NCBI GenBank assembly: GCA_024235855.1
Contig: JACKLN010000003.1
Location: 186,001 to 250,000 of the forward strand
Reading direction: 5' to 3'
DNA length: 64,000 nucleotides
DNA from: Burkholderiaceae bacterium
Lineage (GTDB): Bacteria; Pseudomonadota; Gammaproteobacteria; Burkholderiales; Burkholderiaceae_C
In this document: piece after piece, positions 8,050 through 16,750 of the stretch
Layout of the letters: every line of letters starts with the position of its first letter
How positions within the stretch are numbered: the stretch's first letter is position 1
Translations under genes and position numbers: made by a program
The notes under the pieces: model-generated
What the model saw: only the letters and a program-made list of their open reading frames with translations
What the model was told of the DNA's origin: nothing
The model's database searches: none

Positions 8050-8454
8050 CTATGCCAGCAGCTTGAACAGCAGCCAGGCCGCCAGCCACAGCGGCGACAG
8101 CAGCACCGCCAGCACCACCGCGGCCACCAGCAGCGGCAGGCCGACGACGGCCAGCACGCCCACCACCACGCAGGCCAGCACGGTGAGCATGGCCACCGGC
8201 ACCACCACCATCAGGGACAGCAGCGCCAGCGCCAGCACCGCGGCCAGGGTCAGCAGGTGACCCGGGTGCAGCGCCGACAGGTCGACGTCCTCGAACACGC
8301 GTTCGCCGTCGATGACCACGCTGAAGGGCGCGGTGTCCACGGCCGACAGCGCCGTCCAGGACAGCACCATCGCGCCGAGGAACAGCACCAGCAACGCCCC
8401 CAACACCCAGGGCCAGCGGCCGGACTTGCGGGGCGACAGGGCAATGGCGTTCAT
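8050..8454 (-). CDS. Small integral membrane protein between kinase and response regulator
   Basis: 134 residues with one hydrophobic helix near 16-38 and a long hydrophobic C-terminal half (about 68-134) that would form two or three more spans. Between them is a short polar loop (VVIDGERVFEDVDLSALHPG). No known family recognised. Its ATG overlaps the stop of the upstream sensor kinase (8451-8454), and the response regulator starts nine bases after its stop, so it is translationally embedded in the two-component operon. An accessory sensor or modulator of the kinase is a reasonable inference only. Confidence 0.7.
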   Translation of the reverse strand: MNAIALSPRKSGRWPWVLGALLVLFLGAMVLSWTALSAVDTAPFSVVIDGERVFEDVDLSALHPGHLLTLAAVLALALLSLMVVVPVAMLTVLACVVVGVLAVVGLPLLVAAVVLAVLLSPLWLAAWLLFKLLA

Positions 8455-9911
8455 GCGGCGGCTCCTTCTTCGACCGGCTTGTAGGGCACGGTGATGGTGA
8501 CGATGGTGCCGCTGGGCTCGTTGGCGGTGACGGCCACGCTGGCCTTGGCGCCGTAGAGCATCTGCAGGCGTTCGCGGATGTTGGCCAGGCCCACGCCGGT
8601 GCCGGCGGTGGCCGCCTTGCCGAAGCCCAGGCCGGTGTCGGCCACGCTGACGGCCAGCTTGCCGTGCACCACCTCGGCCTTCACGCGCAGGTGGCCGCCC
8701 TCGGCCTTGGGCTCCAGGCCGTGCTTGATGGCGTTCTCCACCAGGGTCTGGATCATCATCGGCGGGAACTCGGCCGACTGCAGACCCTCGGGCACGTCGA
8801 TCTCGGTGGACAGGCGCTCTTCCATGCGCACCTTCAGGATCTCCAGGTAGGGCCGGATCACCTGCAGTTCGCGGCCCAGGTCGCGCACGCCGCCGCTGCC
8901 GTTGCCCGCGGCTTCGCGCATCGTGGGCATGCTGGCGCGCAGCAGCGCGATCAGGTTCTTCTGCATCTGGCTGGCGCGGGGCGGGTCGGTCTCGATCAGG
9001 TGGTCGATGCTGGCCAGGGTGTTGAACAGGAAGTGCGGTTCCACCTGGGCCTGCATGGCCGCCATGCGCGCCTCCACCACCTGACGCTTGAGCGACTCGG
9101 CCTCGGCCGTCTCGGTGGCCTGTGCCGCCTTCACCTCGGCCTGGATGCGGCCCTTGTAGACCATCTTGATGATGGCGCTGGCGACGATCCAGATCAGCGC
9201 CAGGTCGGTGAGGAAGTCGCCCCAGTGCACGACGCGGTTGCGGGTGACGGTGCGTGTGCCGCCGGGGTTGACGGCCTTGAGCGCGTCGCGGGCCTCTCGG
9301 ATCGCGTCGCGGGCGGCGCGGTGGGCGTCACGGGCGGCCTTGGCGGCGTCCTGCTGCGCTTCGCGCTGGGCCGCCACCGACTCCTCGAGCGCCTCGCGGG
9401 CGGCGTCGATGGCTTCCTGGATCACCTCGCGGGTGGCGCTCTGCGGCAGCGAGATCTCGATGCTGCCCGGGCTGCTGGCGGACGCCGCCCCCGAGGCCGG
9501 CGTGGCCGCCGAGGCCGCGGCGTCCGCCGCACGGTTCTTGGGCCGGATGCGGATGCCGCGCTCGTCGATGGAGATCTCCACGCCGTCGGGGTCTGGCGCG
9601 TCCTTGGCCGGCTTCTCGATGCGGATGGCCGGGGCCTTGGCCGGCTTCGGCGGCGCGGGCGGTTCGGGGATCTCCGGCAGGTCCGGCAGGTCCGGCAGTT
9701 CGATCGGGACCTCGACCTCTTCCGACACCGTGTAGCTGAAAGGCGGCAGCGACTGCGTGATCGCCGAGGCGATGATCAGCAGCAGCGACAGCAGGATGAA
9801 GCGCTTCCAGCTGATGCTGACCAGCCAGCTGGCGTAGCGGTGAAAGGCGCGCAGCGTGCCACTGCGGAAGGCCTGCCAGGTCTCGGCGGCGGATGAGGGG
9901 GCGGGGCTCAT
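8451..9911 (-). CDS. LytS/YpdA-type sensor histidine kinase with Pro-rich and coiled-coil extracytoplasmic region
   Basis: 486 residues from the ATG at 9911. One membrane helix near 35-55 (FILLSLLLIIASAITQSL) is followed by an extracytoplasmic region of about 200 residues. It starts with a Pro/Asp/Glu-rich stretch (ELPDLPDLPEIPEPPAPPKP) and ends in an Ala/Arg/Glu coiled coil (about 175-225), then a second helix near 245. The cytoplasmic part has the His_kinase domain motif EPHFLFNTLASIDHL and a GHKL ATPase with VENAIKHGLEP, DTGLGFG and GTGVGLANIRERL. It phosphorylates the LytTR regulator encoded in the same operon. No known ligand-binding domain is seen in the unusual outer region. Confidence 0.88.
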   Translation of the reverse strand: MSPAPSSAAETWQAFRSGTLRAFHRYASWLVSISWKRFILLSLLLIIASAITQSLPPFSYTVSEEVEVPIELPDLPDLPEIPEPPAPPKPAKAPAIRIEKPAKDAPDPDGVEISIDERGIRIRPKNRAADAAASAATPASGAASASSPGSIEISLPQSATREVIQEAIDAAREALEESVAAQREAQQDAAKAARDAHRAARDAIREARDALKAVNPGGTRTVTRNRVVHWGDFLTDLALIWIVASAIIKMVYKGRIQAEVKAAQATETAEAESLKRQVVEARMAAMQAQVEPHFLFNTLASIDHLIETDPPRASQMQKNLIALLRASMPTMREAAGNGSGGVRDLGRELQVIRPYLEILKVRMEERLSTEIDVPEGLQSAEFPPMMIQTLVENAIKHGLEPKAEGGHLRVKAEVVHGKLAVSVADTGLGFGKAATAGTGVGLANIRERLQMLYGAKASVAVTANEPSGTIVTITVPYKPVEEGAAA

Positions 9912-10067
9912 GGACGGTACGGCACGGGGTGTACGAGGCCCGCACTGTGCCATCCCCGGCCGGGGGTCGTCCGGCGGGCCCGACGCACCGCGCCGGGGCA
10001 CTGACAGACTGCAGTGGTGGCCGACGGGCGGTGCCGCCCGCCACCTCCCTGCCAGGCCGCCCGGCAG

Positions 10068-10301
10068 TCAGCCGACGAAACTGCTGGCCACGGCCATCAG
10101 CACCGTGGCCACCGCCACACACAGCACCAGGCGCAGCAGCGCCCAGTCCTCGCGGTCGTCGCGGGCCATCTGCTCCAGCGGGTCGAGGCCGGCGTGTGCG
10201 AGCCGCGGGGGCTGGTGCCGGATCGGCCGGGTCGGCCGCGTCGGCAGCAGCGTCAGCGGGTGCGGCAGCGGTCGGGTCGGGAGGGCGTGGAGCGTGGCCA
10301 T
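10068..10301 (-). CDS. Small tail-anchored-like membrane protein, hypothetical
   Basis: 77 residues. The first half is Pro/Arg/Leu-rich; the end (LLRLVLCVAVATVLMAVASS) is one membrane helix that finishes four residues before the stop, so it would sit as a C-terminal anchor. No family recognised. It lies downstream of the C11 peptidase on the same strand, across a 177-bp gap holding a strong hairpin (10316-10349). The coding call rests mainly on the coherent helix and the uninterrupted frame. A non-coding explanation is possible. Confidence 0.5.
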   Translation of the reverse strand: MATLHALPTRPLPHPLTLLPTRPTRPIRHQPPRLAHAGLDPLEQMARDDREDWALLRLVLCVAVATVLMAVASSFVG

Positions 10302-10315
10302 GGTCGATGTCCTGT

Positions 10316-10349
10316 CGTGTCACCGGCGCCACCGTGGCGCCATGACACG
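10316..10349. promoter_or_regulatory. 34-nt two-part hairpin / operator-like palindrome upstream of 10068-10301
   Basis: CGTGTCA (10316-10322) pairs with TGACACG (10343-10349), and inside it GGCGCCAC (10325-10332) pairs with GTGGCGCC (10334-10341). All 15 pairs are perfect. It lies 14 nt before the start of the small membrane protein on the minus strand. It could be an mRNA structure or a TGTCA-TGACA repressor site. Confidence 0.5.
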
Positions 10350-10452
10350 CATTCCATCGATCCGGCCTTCCCATTGCGACGCGGGATCCGGCCTCCCTCC
10401 GGCGGGGGGTCAGACGATCGCGAGACGATCACCCGGCCCGTCATGCCCGCCA

Positions 10453-10482
10453 CGCCTGTCAGCGCCCGTCAGCGCCTGTCAG
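10453..10482. repeat. Three tandem 10-bp repeats CGCCYGTCAG
   Basis: Three head-to-tail copies (one C/T difference in the middle copy) run across the stop codon of the C11 peptidase gene. They may have arisen by slippage. Confidence 0.6.
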
Positions 10483-12068
10483 CCCCCGCCCCGGCGCCGC
10501 GGCGGCTTGGGCGGTGGCGGGGGCGCGTCGTTGTCGGTCGGCGGCGGGAACTCCGGCTTGAAGCGGGCGTTGAACACCGGAAACACCGGGGCCCGCGGCG
10601 GCAGGAAACCCTTGAAGGCCGTGCCGCGGTGGTACTCGATCAGGAAGGCCACCCAGTCCGGGCGTCGCCCGCCCAGGTCGCTCAGGAAGGGAATCTGCGC
10701 CCGGTGTGCCGGCGGCAGGGCCGGGTCGGCGCTGCCCGCCAGGTAGTAGGGCGAGCGCCAGTCCCAGCGGCCCTGCAGCGCCGGGTCGGGCAGGAAGATG
10801 CCCACGCCAAGATGCCGGGCACGGAAGTCCCAGACCTGGGACTCGTCGGTCCAGGGGCGCTCGAAATCGCCGTACTGCCAGACGCCTTTGAGGGTCGACT
10901 CGACATCGGCCGCCGCGGCGCCGATCGGGTCGCCGGCGCCGAAGACCGCCTGCAGCTGCACCGCCAGGCTGCCCATGTCGGAGACCTGGTCGGGCGTCTC
11001 CAGGTGCTGATCGGCGTCGGAGTCGAACTGCTGGGCGGCGACGATGGCCTGGCGGATGCGACCCCGCACCCCGGCGTCGGCCTGCAGGGCCGCGGTCATC
11101 GCCCGTGCCAGGCGGTCGAGCGCCGCGGTCACCGACCGGATGCGGCTCAGCCGCAGGCTGGCGCCCAGCGTGGGGTGGTTGCCCTTGGCGCGCAGCAGTG
11201 CGGCGTTCTCCAGCGCGAACCAGCGGCCCAGTTCCTCGGCCGATGCACCGCCGGCCATGCGCAGGCGGTGGAACACGCGCGGGTAGGCGGCGCCGGCGGT
11301 GAAGAAGTTGTAGTTGCCGTAGCCGGTGGCCACGGTGGCGTGCGGTGCCACCGTGTGCAGCAACTCCAGCGACATGTTGAAGCAGTTGTTGAAGTGCAGC
11401 ACCGCCGGCCGCGGCACGCCGCGGGCCCGCGCGGCGCGCAGCGCCGCCGCGAGCGCCCAGGTCGACATCGGCATGCCGGCGGCCGGCAGCACCGGCGAGA
11501 ACATGGGCAGCACGGGCGAGAACATCGGCAGTGCCGGGGAGCCGGCCTCGGGCTCGTAGCCGGTGCCGTCGGCGGACTGCACCCAGCGCACCTCGCCGGA
11601 CTGGCCGCCCGCCTGCCAGCCGGTGGTGTTCTCCGGGGTCAGTCGCAGCGGGTCGATCTCGGGCACGAAGCCGGCACCGTGGCCCTCCAGGGCCAGCACC
11701 AGCGCGCCGCACGGAAACCGGGCGTGTGCCCGGCGCAGGAAGCCGCTGAGCGCCTGCGGCCGCGCCATGTCCTGCTTCCAGACCGAATGCACCGTCATGC
11801 GCTCCGGCCGCCCGGCCGGGATCTCGACCAGCCAGCTGTCGTCGTCGTGCAGGTCGATCAGCGCGGCCACGTTGACCCCCTGGGCGGCCGTCTCCTTCAG
11901 CGCCTGGACCAGGGCCTGCTGGTGGATGGGCGGCTGGCTGCTGCGCGGCCAGCGGCTGAGCACCGGGTCGCCGCCGAAGGGGGCATAGACGGCGAACAGC
12001 ACACCATGGGATCCGGCGGTGCCGCGGCGTCGGGCGGCGGGCAGGGACAGGGTCGACGAGGGGGGCAT
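10479..12068 (-). CDS. Clostripain-family (C11, caspase-fold) cysteine peptidase
   Basis: 529 residues without a signal peptide, so probably cytoplasmic. The catalytic dyad of clan CD is recognisable: a beta strand ending in His130 (ALVLALEGHGAGF) and, after an insert, a strand ending in Cys229 (PAVLHFNNCFNMSLELL), which corresponds to the D-x-C-L/F-M-x-x-E/L motif of C11 peptidases. The insert contains two copies of LPMFSPV (residues 180-193), encoded by two 21-bp tandem repeats at 11490-11531. The C-terminus is Pro-rich (APPPPPKPPRRRG). Substrate unknown; the family cleaves after basic residues. It is divergently transcribed, 75 bp apart, from a TPR/winged-helix protein, which suggests joint regulation or function. 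Confidence 0.8.
   Translation of the reverse strand: MPPSSTLSLPAARRRGTAGSHGVLFAVYAPFGGDPVLSRWPRSSQPPIHQQALVQALKETAAQGVNVAALIDLHDDDSWLVEIPAGRPERMTVHSVWKQDMARPQALSGFLRRAHARFPCGALVLALEGHGAGFVPEIDPLRLTPENTTGWQAGGQSGEVRWVQSADGTGYEPEAGSPALPMFSPVLPMFSPVLPAAGMPMSTWALAAALRAARARGVPRPAVLHFNNCFNMSLELLHTVAPHATVATGYGNYNFFTAGAAYPRVFHRLRMAGGASAEELGRWFALENAALLRAKGNHPTLGASLRLSRIRSVTAALDRLARAMTAALQADAGVRGRIRQAIVAAQQFDSDADQHLETPDQVSDMGSLAVQLQAVFGAGDPIGAAAADVESTLKGVWQYGDFERPWTDESQVWDFRARHLGVGIFLPDPALQGRWDWRSPYYLAGSADPALPPAHRAQIPFLSDLGGRRPDWVAFLIEYHRGTAFKGFLPPRAPVFPVFNARFKPEFPPPTDNDAPPPPPKPPRRRGGG
11490..11531. repeat. Two tandem 21-bp repeats inside the C11 peptidase gene
   Basis: Codes for LPMFSPV twice, in the segment between the catalytic His and Cys strands. 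The near-identical DNA copies point to a recent in-frame duplication. Confidence 0.65.
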
Positions 12069-12143
12069 GGGCAGACACTCCGGCAGACAGCCGGGGATGA
12101 CAGCACCGCCGCCCTAGACTCCGCAATCCCCTGTTGCCCGACG

Positions 12144-14411
12144 ATGGCCCGCGCCTCCTTGCCCGACGACCCCGGTCCTCCACTGGCGACCAGCGCCCGA
12201 TCTCGCCTGGCCGCGACCCTGATCGACCAGGTGCTGCAGGCCCAGCGCCAGGGCACGCTGGCCGACCTGCTGCGGCAGCGTCCGCGTGCGACGCGCCGAC
12301 TGCTGCGCCGCTTCGTGCCGCTGGTGCAGGGCAGTGGCGACGGCAACCCCTGGCCGCTGCCCGACCTGGTGGACCTGCTGCTGCAGTGGGCCGTCGGTCA
12401 GCTGCGACCGGACCTGCAGCCGTTGCAGGCGCCGGTGTCGGCCGACCATTGGCTGGGCCAGGCCGGCTGGCGGCCGGTGCTCGCGCTGGCCAGCCACCAG
12501 GGGCTGCTGAGGATTCCCGACTTCCCCGCCCGCTATCGACGCCGAACGGACGAGCCGGCGCTCGACAACCTCTGCGGCCTGTGGGACGTGGCGCCGAGCA
12601 GCGTCTACCGCTACCTCGACCGTGCGCGCCAGCAGCTGGTCGTGCTGCTGTGCAGCGGGCCGCCCGACGTGGCGGCCGAGCTGGCGCTCCGCATGCTCGC
12701 CGCACAGACGACACAGGCAGCGCAGGCCGCCCACGCTGCACCAGCGCACGACTGGCACCGGGCCCAGATGGTGCGGGCGCTGGCGCAGGGCGATGCGCCG
12801 TCCGCGCTCTGGCACGCGTGGCAGGCGGGCGACGCCCGCCTGGCCGCCCAGGCCTTGCGCCGTCACGCGGCCGGGCTGGCCGCGGACCGCGTCACCGACG
12901 CGATCGTGGAGCGCATCGCCGCCGACCCGTCCGTGGGCGCGCGAGAGCGTGTCGAGTTCACGCTGGCGCGCGCCGAACTCGCGCGGACCCGGGGGGCGGC
13001 CGAGACCGAACTCCGGCACCTCGAAGCGGCGCTGCAGGCTGCTCATCGCACCGGCGACCGCCGGCTCACCGGCATCGCCTACGGTGCGCTGGGCCGGTAC
13101 CACGAGCCGCGCGACGCCGACCGGGCGTTCGCCTGCTATCAGGACAGTGCCGAGTTCCTGCATGGCCAGCCGTTGACCGACACGCTGGACGACGACGGTG
13201 CCGAGGCGGCGGCCGAGCTGGCCACCACGCTGGCGCGGCTGGCCTGGCTCTACCTGCTGCGCAATGACCCGCGGGCCGGCCCCACGCTGGACCGCATCAC
13301 CGCCCTGCATGAGCGCTTTGCGCTGCCCGACGCCGTGCTCGGCCTGGTGGAGCAGGTGCGGGGCGAACATGCCCGCCGCCGCGGTGAACTCGCGCGCGCC
13401 ATCGAACACCGCCAGCGCGCCCTGAACATCTTCGAACGCTTGGGCGACCGGCGTTCGTTGCGTGCGACACGGCTGAACCTGTCGCAGGACTATGCCGAAG
13501 CGGGCGACACCGCGCGCGCGATCGAGACGGCCACGCAGGTGCTGGAGGCCCCGGGGGTCACCGAGCCCGAGATCGTGGTCAGCGCCCATCTCAACATCGG
13601 TGCGGCGCACTTCCTGGCCGGAGCCCTGGGCGCGGCCCTGGGCGCCTACGGCCAGGCGCTGGCACTGGCCGGCGCCGCCGGTTTGCGCCTGCATGCCTTT
13701 CGTGCCCGCTACAACCTGGCCGAGGCGCACTACACCCGCTTCCGGCGCGACGCCGACCCCGAGGACGAGCGCCTGGGCGACCAGCACCGGGACGCGGCCC
13801 TGGCCACCCCGGTGTCCGACTGCGGCCCGGCGGCGCTGGAGGCGGTGCGCCGCCTGCGCCGCGACGTGCTGGGCGACGGCAACGTCCCCGAGGCCGACCG
13901 GCTGTTGCCCGCCGAGACGGCGGTGCACGTGGAGGCCTTTGCCGAGATCCGGCGCCTGCGCGAGCGGCTGGCCGCCGGACTGCCCCCCGAGGCCCATGCG
14001 CGGGCGCAACTGGATCTGGCGCGCTGTTATGCCGGCATCGCGCTGACCGAGCGCGAAGTGGCGCGGACCTGGATCGCCCGCCACGATCTCGGGCCGGCGC
14101 TGGAAGCCGAACTGGAGGCGCTGCGACGCGAGCTGGGCCGTGCCGAGGATGCCGGGCGCACGCTGGCCGACCAGTGGGCCGCCGAGGCCGGCGACCTGCT
14201 CGAGGCGCCGCGCCAGCAGGCCGTGGTACAGGCGCTGCTGGCGCGCGGCGAGCTGGCCAAGTCCGTGTACGCCGAGATGGCCGGCGTGGCGCCGGCCACC
14301 GCGTCGCGGCACCTGGCCCTGCTGACGCAGCGTGGCCTGCTGGTGGTCACCGGTCGCGGCCCGGCCACCCGTTACCGCCTGCCGCCGGACTCGGGTTTGT
14401 CCGAGCCTTAA
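12144..14411 (+). CDS. Large TPR-repeat protein with N-terminal HTH-like region and C-terminal winged helix
   Basis: 755 residues from the ATG at 12144; longer in-frame upstream sequence overlaps the divergent C11 gene and is not coding. Residues about 130-170 contain an HTH-like stretch (DNLCGLWDVAPSSVYRYLDRARQQ). About 200-640 is a superhelix of TPR-like helical pairs, for example GELARAIEHRQRALNIFERL and GALGAALGAYGQALALAGAAG. The last 60 residues form a winged helix (LAKSVYAEMAGVAPATASRH, then LALLTQRGLLVVTGRGPATRYRLP) like those at the ends of Fic and ArsR-type proteins. No ATPase motif was found, so it is not an obvious STAND protein. I infer a DNA-binding or scaffold partner of the adjacent peptidase. 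Confidence 0.75.
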   Translation: MARASLPDDPGPPLATSARSRLAATLIDQVLQAQRQGTLADLLRQRPRATRRLLRRFVPLVQGSGDGNPWPLPDLVDLLLQWAVGQLRPDLQPLQAPVSADHWLGQAGWRPVLALASHQGLLRIPDFPARYRRRTDEPALDNLCGLWDVAPSSVYRYLDRARQQLVVLLCSGPPDVAAELALRMLAAQTTQAAQAAHAAPAHDWHRAQMVRALAQGDAPSALWHAWQAGDARLAAQALRRHAAGLAADRVTDAIVERIAADPSVGARERVEFTLARAELARTRGAAETELRHLEAALQAAHRTGDRRLTGIAYGALGRYHEPRDADRAFACYQDSAEFLHGQPLTDTLDDDGAEAAAELATTLARLAWLYLLRNDPRAGPTLDRITALHERFALPDAVLGLVEQVRGEHARRRGELARAIEHRQRALNIFERLGDRRSLRATRLNLSQDYAEAGDTARAIETATQVLEAPGVTEPEIVVSAHLNIGAAHFLAGALGAALGAYGQALALAGAAGLRLHAFRARYNLAEAHYTRFRRDADPEDERLGDQHRDAALATPVSDCGPAALEAVRRLRRDVLGDGNVPEADRLLPAETAVHVEAFAEIRRLRERLAAGLPPEAHARAQLDLARCYAGIALTEREVARTWIARHDLGPALEAELEALRRELGRAEDAGRTLADQWAAEAGDLLEAPRQQAVVQALLARGELAKSVYAEMAGVAPATASRHLALLTQRGLLVVTGRGPATRYRLPPDSGLSEP

Positions 14412-14414
14412 AAT
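14409..14414 (+). promoter_or_regulatory. Candidate -10 (TAAAAT) for yajC-secDF
   Basis: TAAAAT overlaps the stop of the preceding gene and lies 47 nt before the yajC start. A -35 is not clear at the expected distance. Confidence 0.35.
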
Positions 14415-14461
14415 GCTGGGTTCGCCCGCATCTGCCGGGTCTTTGCCTCGAGGATCTCTCC

Positions 14462-14785
14462 GTGTTCATCTCCGAAGCCTTCGCCCAGGCCGCGCCCGCG
14501 GCCGCCAGCACCGAGTCGTCGCTGCTCAGCCTGCTGCCGCTGGTGCTGATGTTCGTGGTGCTGTACTTCATCATGATCCGCCCGCAGATGAAGCGGCAGA
14601 AGGAGCACAAGGCGATGATCGAGGCCCTGGCCAAGGGCGACGAGGTCGTGCTCGGCGGCGGCATCCTGGGCCGCGTGTCCAAGCTCGGCGACTCGATCGT
14701 GCACGTGGAAGTGGCCGGCAACGTGGAACTGCAGGTGCAGCGCCCGTCGATCGTGCAGGTCCTGCCCAAGGGCACCTTCAAGTAA
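14462..14785 (+). CDS. yajC: Sec translocon accessory protein YajC
   Basis: 107 residues starting at a GTG (14462) with GAGGATC as SD. An N-terminal segment is followed by a single membrane helix (SLLPLVLMFVVLYFIMI, about 24-40), the YajC signature IRPQMKRQKEHKAMIEALAKGDEVV and a small beta domain. It forms a subcomplex with SecD-SecF-YidC at the SecYEG channel. It opens the yajC-secD-secF operon, as is usual, although tgt and queA, often upstream in proteobacteria, are replaced here by the TPR/wHTH gene. Confidence 0.95.
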   Translation: MFISEAFAQAAPAAASTESSLLSLLPLVLMFVVLYFIMIRPQMKRQKEHKAMIEALAKGDEVVLGGGILGRVSKLGDSIVHVEVAGNVELQVQRPSIVQVLPKGTFK

Positions 14786-14842
14786 TCCCGACGCGGCCTG
14801 CAGCGCCGGGGGCGGCCCCGGCGGCGGCCGCAGGAATCCCCG

Positions 14843-16735
14843 ATGAACCGCTACCCCTTGTGGAAGTACGCGATCCTGCTGGTCGCGCTGGTCGTGGGCA
14901 TGCTCTACACGCTGCCCAATTTCTTCGGCGAGGCGCCGGCGGTGCAGGTCTCCAGCGGCAAGGTCACGCTGAAGATCGACGCGGCCATGGCCGAGCGCGT
15001 CGAGGGCATCCTGAAGAACGCCGGCGTGACGCCGGACTTCGTGCAGTTCGACGGCAACTCGGTCAAGGCGCGCCTGTCCGACGTCGACACCCAGGTGCGC
15101 GCCAAGGACGCCCTGGTCAAGGCGCTGAACCCCGACCCGGCCAACCCGTCGTACATCGTCGCGCTGAACCTGCTGTCGCGTTCCCCGGCCTGGATGGCCG
15201 AGATCCGCGCCCTGCCCATGTACCTGGGCCTGGACCTGCGCGGCGGCGTGCACTTCCTGATGCAGGTGGACATGAAGGCGGCGCTGGACAAGCGCGCCGA
15301 GTCGCTGGCCGGCGACATCCGCACCATGCTGCGCGACAAGAACATCCGCCACGGCGGGCTGTCGCGCGACGGCCAGGCGCTGGAACTGCGCTTCCGTGAC
15401 GCGGCCACGCGCACGCAGGCGCTGGACGTGCTGTCGGCCCAGCTGCCCGAGCTGGCCTGGACCGAGGCCGGCGACGGCGAGCAGTTGCGCCTGACCGGCC
15501 GCCTGACCGAGGTGGCCGCACGCGCGGTGCAGGACCAGGCGCTCAAGCAGAACATCACCACGCTGCACAACCGCGTCAACGAACTCGGCGTGGCCGAGCC
15601 GGTGATCCAGCAGCAGGGCGCCGACCGCGTGGTGGTGCAGTTGCCCGGCGTGCAGGACACGGCCAAGGCCAAGGACATCATCGGCCGCACCGCGACGCTG
15701 GAGATCCGCATGGTCGACGAGAGCGCCGCGGCGCGCGACGCCGAGCGCGGCGCCGGCCCGGTGCCCTTCGGCAGCGAGCGCTTTCCCGAGCGCAACGGCA
15801 CCCCGCTGATCGTCAAGCGCGACGTGGTGCTCACGGGCGAGAACCTCACCGACGCCCAGCCCGGCTTCGACAGCCAGACGCAGGAGCCGACGGTCAACCT
15901 GGTGCTCGACGCCAAGGGTGCGCGGGTGTTCCGCGACGTCACGCGCGAGAACGTCGGCAAGCGCATGGCCATCATCCTGTTCGAGAAGGGGCGGGGCGAG
16001 GTCGTCACGGCGCCGGTGATCCGCGACGAGATCGGCGGCGGCCGGGTGCAGATCTCCGGCCGCATGACCACCACCGAGGCCGCCGACCAGGCGCTGCTGC
16101 TGCGCGCCGGTTCACTGGCCGCGCCGATGGAGATCATCGAGGAGCGCACCATCGGCCCCAGCCTGGGTGCCGACAACATCGCCAAGGGCTTCAACAGCGT
16201 GCTCTGGGGTTTCGCGGCGATCGCGATCTTCATGTGCATCTACTACATGGTCTTCGGCCTGTTCTCGTCGCTGGCGCTGGCCTTCAACGTGCTGCTGCTG
16301 GTGGCCGTGCTGTCGATGCTGCAGGCCACGCTGACGCTGCCGGGCATCGCGGCCATGGCGCTGGCGCTGGGCATGGCCATCGACGCCAACGTGCTGATCA
16401 ACGAGCGCGTGCGCGAGGAACTGCGCGGCGGCGCGGCGCCGCAGGCGGCCATCGCCGCCGGCTACGAGCGCGCCTGGGGCACCATCCTCGACTCCAACGT
16501 CACGACGCTGATCGCCGGCGTGGCGCTGCTGGCCTTCGGTTCCGGCCCGGTGCGCGGCTTCGCGGTGGTGCACTGCCTGGGCATCCTGACCTCGATGTTC
16601 TCGGCCGTGGTGTTCTCCCGCGGCCTGGTGAACCTCTGGTACGGGCGCCAGAAGCGGCTGAAGTCGGTGTCGATCGGCACCGTGTGGAAACCTGCCCCCG
16701 ACGCCGCTGCCGGCTCGGCCGTGGCCAAGCCCTGA
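14843..16735 (+). CDS. secD: Protein translocase subunit SecD
   Basis: 630 residues. The first membrane helix is at 7-25. A large periplasmic region includes the P1 start motif LGLDLRGGVHFLMQVD near 130-145. Five C-terminal helices carry the SecD signature ALALGMAIDANVLINERVRE near 515. SecD and SecF use the proton gradient to pull proteins across the inner membrane after SecA action. The ATG is 57 bp after yajC, and secF follows after 15 bp. Confidence 0.97.
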   Translation: MNRYPLWKYAILLVALVVGMLYTLPNFFGEAPAVQVSSGKVTLKIDAAMAERVEGILKNAGVTPDFVQFDGNSVKARLSDVDTQVRAKDALVKALNPDPANPSYIVALNLLSRSPAWMAEIRALPMYLGLDLRGGVHFLMQVDMKAALDKRAESLAGDIRTMLRDKNIRHGGLSRDGQALELRFRDAATRTQALDVLSAQLPELAWTEAGDGEQLRLTGRLTEVAARAVQDQALKQNITTLHNRVNELGVAEPVIQQQGADRVVVQLPGVQDTAKAKDIIGRTATLEIRMVDESAAARDAERGAGPVPFGSERFPERNGTPLIVKRDVVLTGENLTDAQPGFDSQTQEPTVNLVLDAKGARVFRDVTRENVGKRMAIILFEKGRGEVVTAPVIRDEIGGGRVQISGRMTTTEAADQALLLRAGSLAAPMEIIEERTIGPSLGADNIAKGFNSVLWGFAAIAIFMCIYYMVFGLFSSLALAFNVLLLVAVLSMLQATLTLPGIAAMALALGMAIDANVLINERVREELRGGAAPQAAIAAGYERAWGTILDSNVTTLIAGVALLAFGSGPVRGFAVVHCLGILTSMFSAVVFSRGLVNLWYGRQKRLKSVSIGTVWKPAPDAAAGSAVAKP

Positions 16736-16750
16736 TCCCGGAGCACGACG

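Noticed and set aside
10021..10067. Hairpin GGGCG/CGCCC after the small membrane protein gene as a terminator
   Set aside because: Short stem, no U-tract, and similar GC stems are frequent by chance at this composition.
10014..12143. Upstream extension of the TPR/wHTH frame by 710 codons
   Set aside because: Overlaps the C11 peptidase on the other strand and has no recognisable protein character; the ATG at 12144 is the first plausible start.
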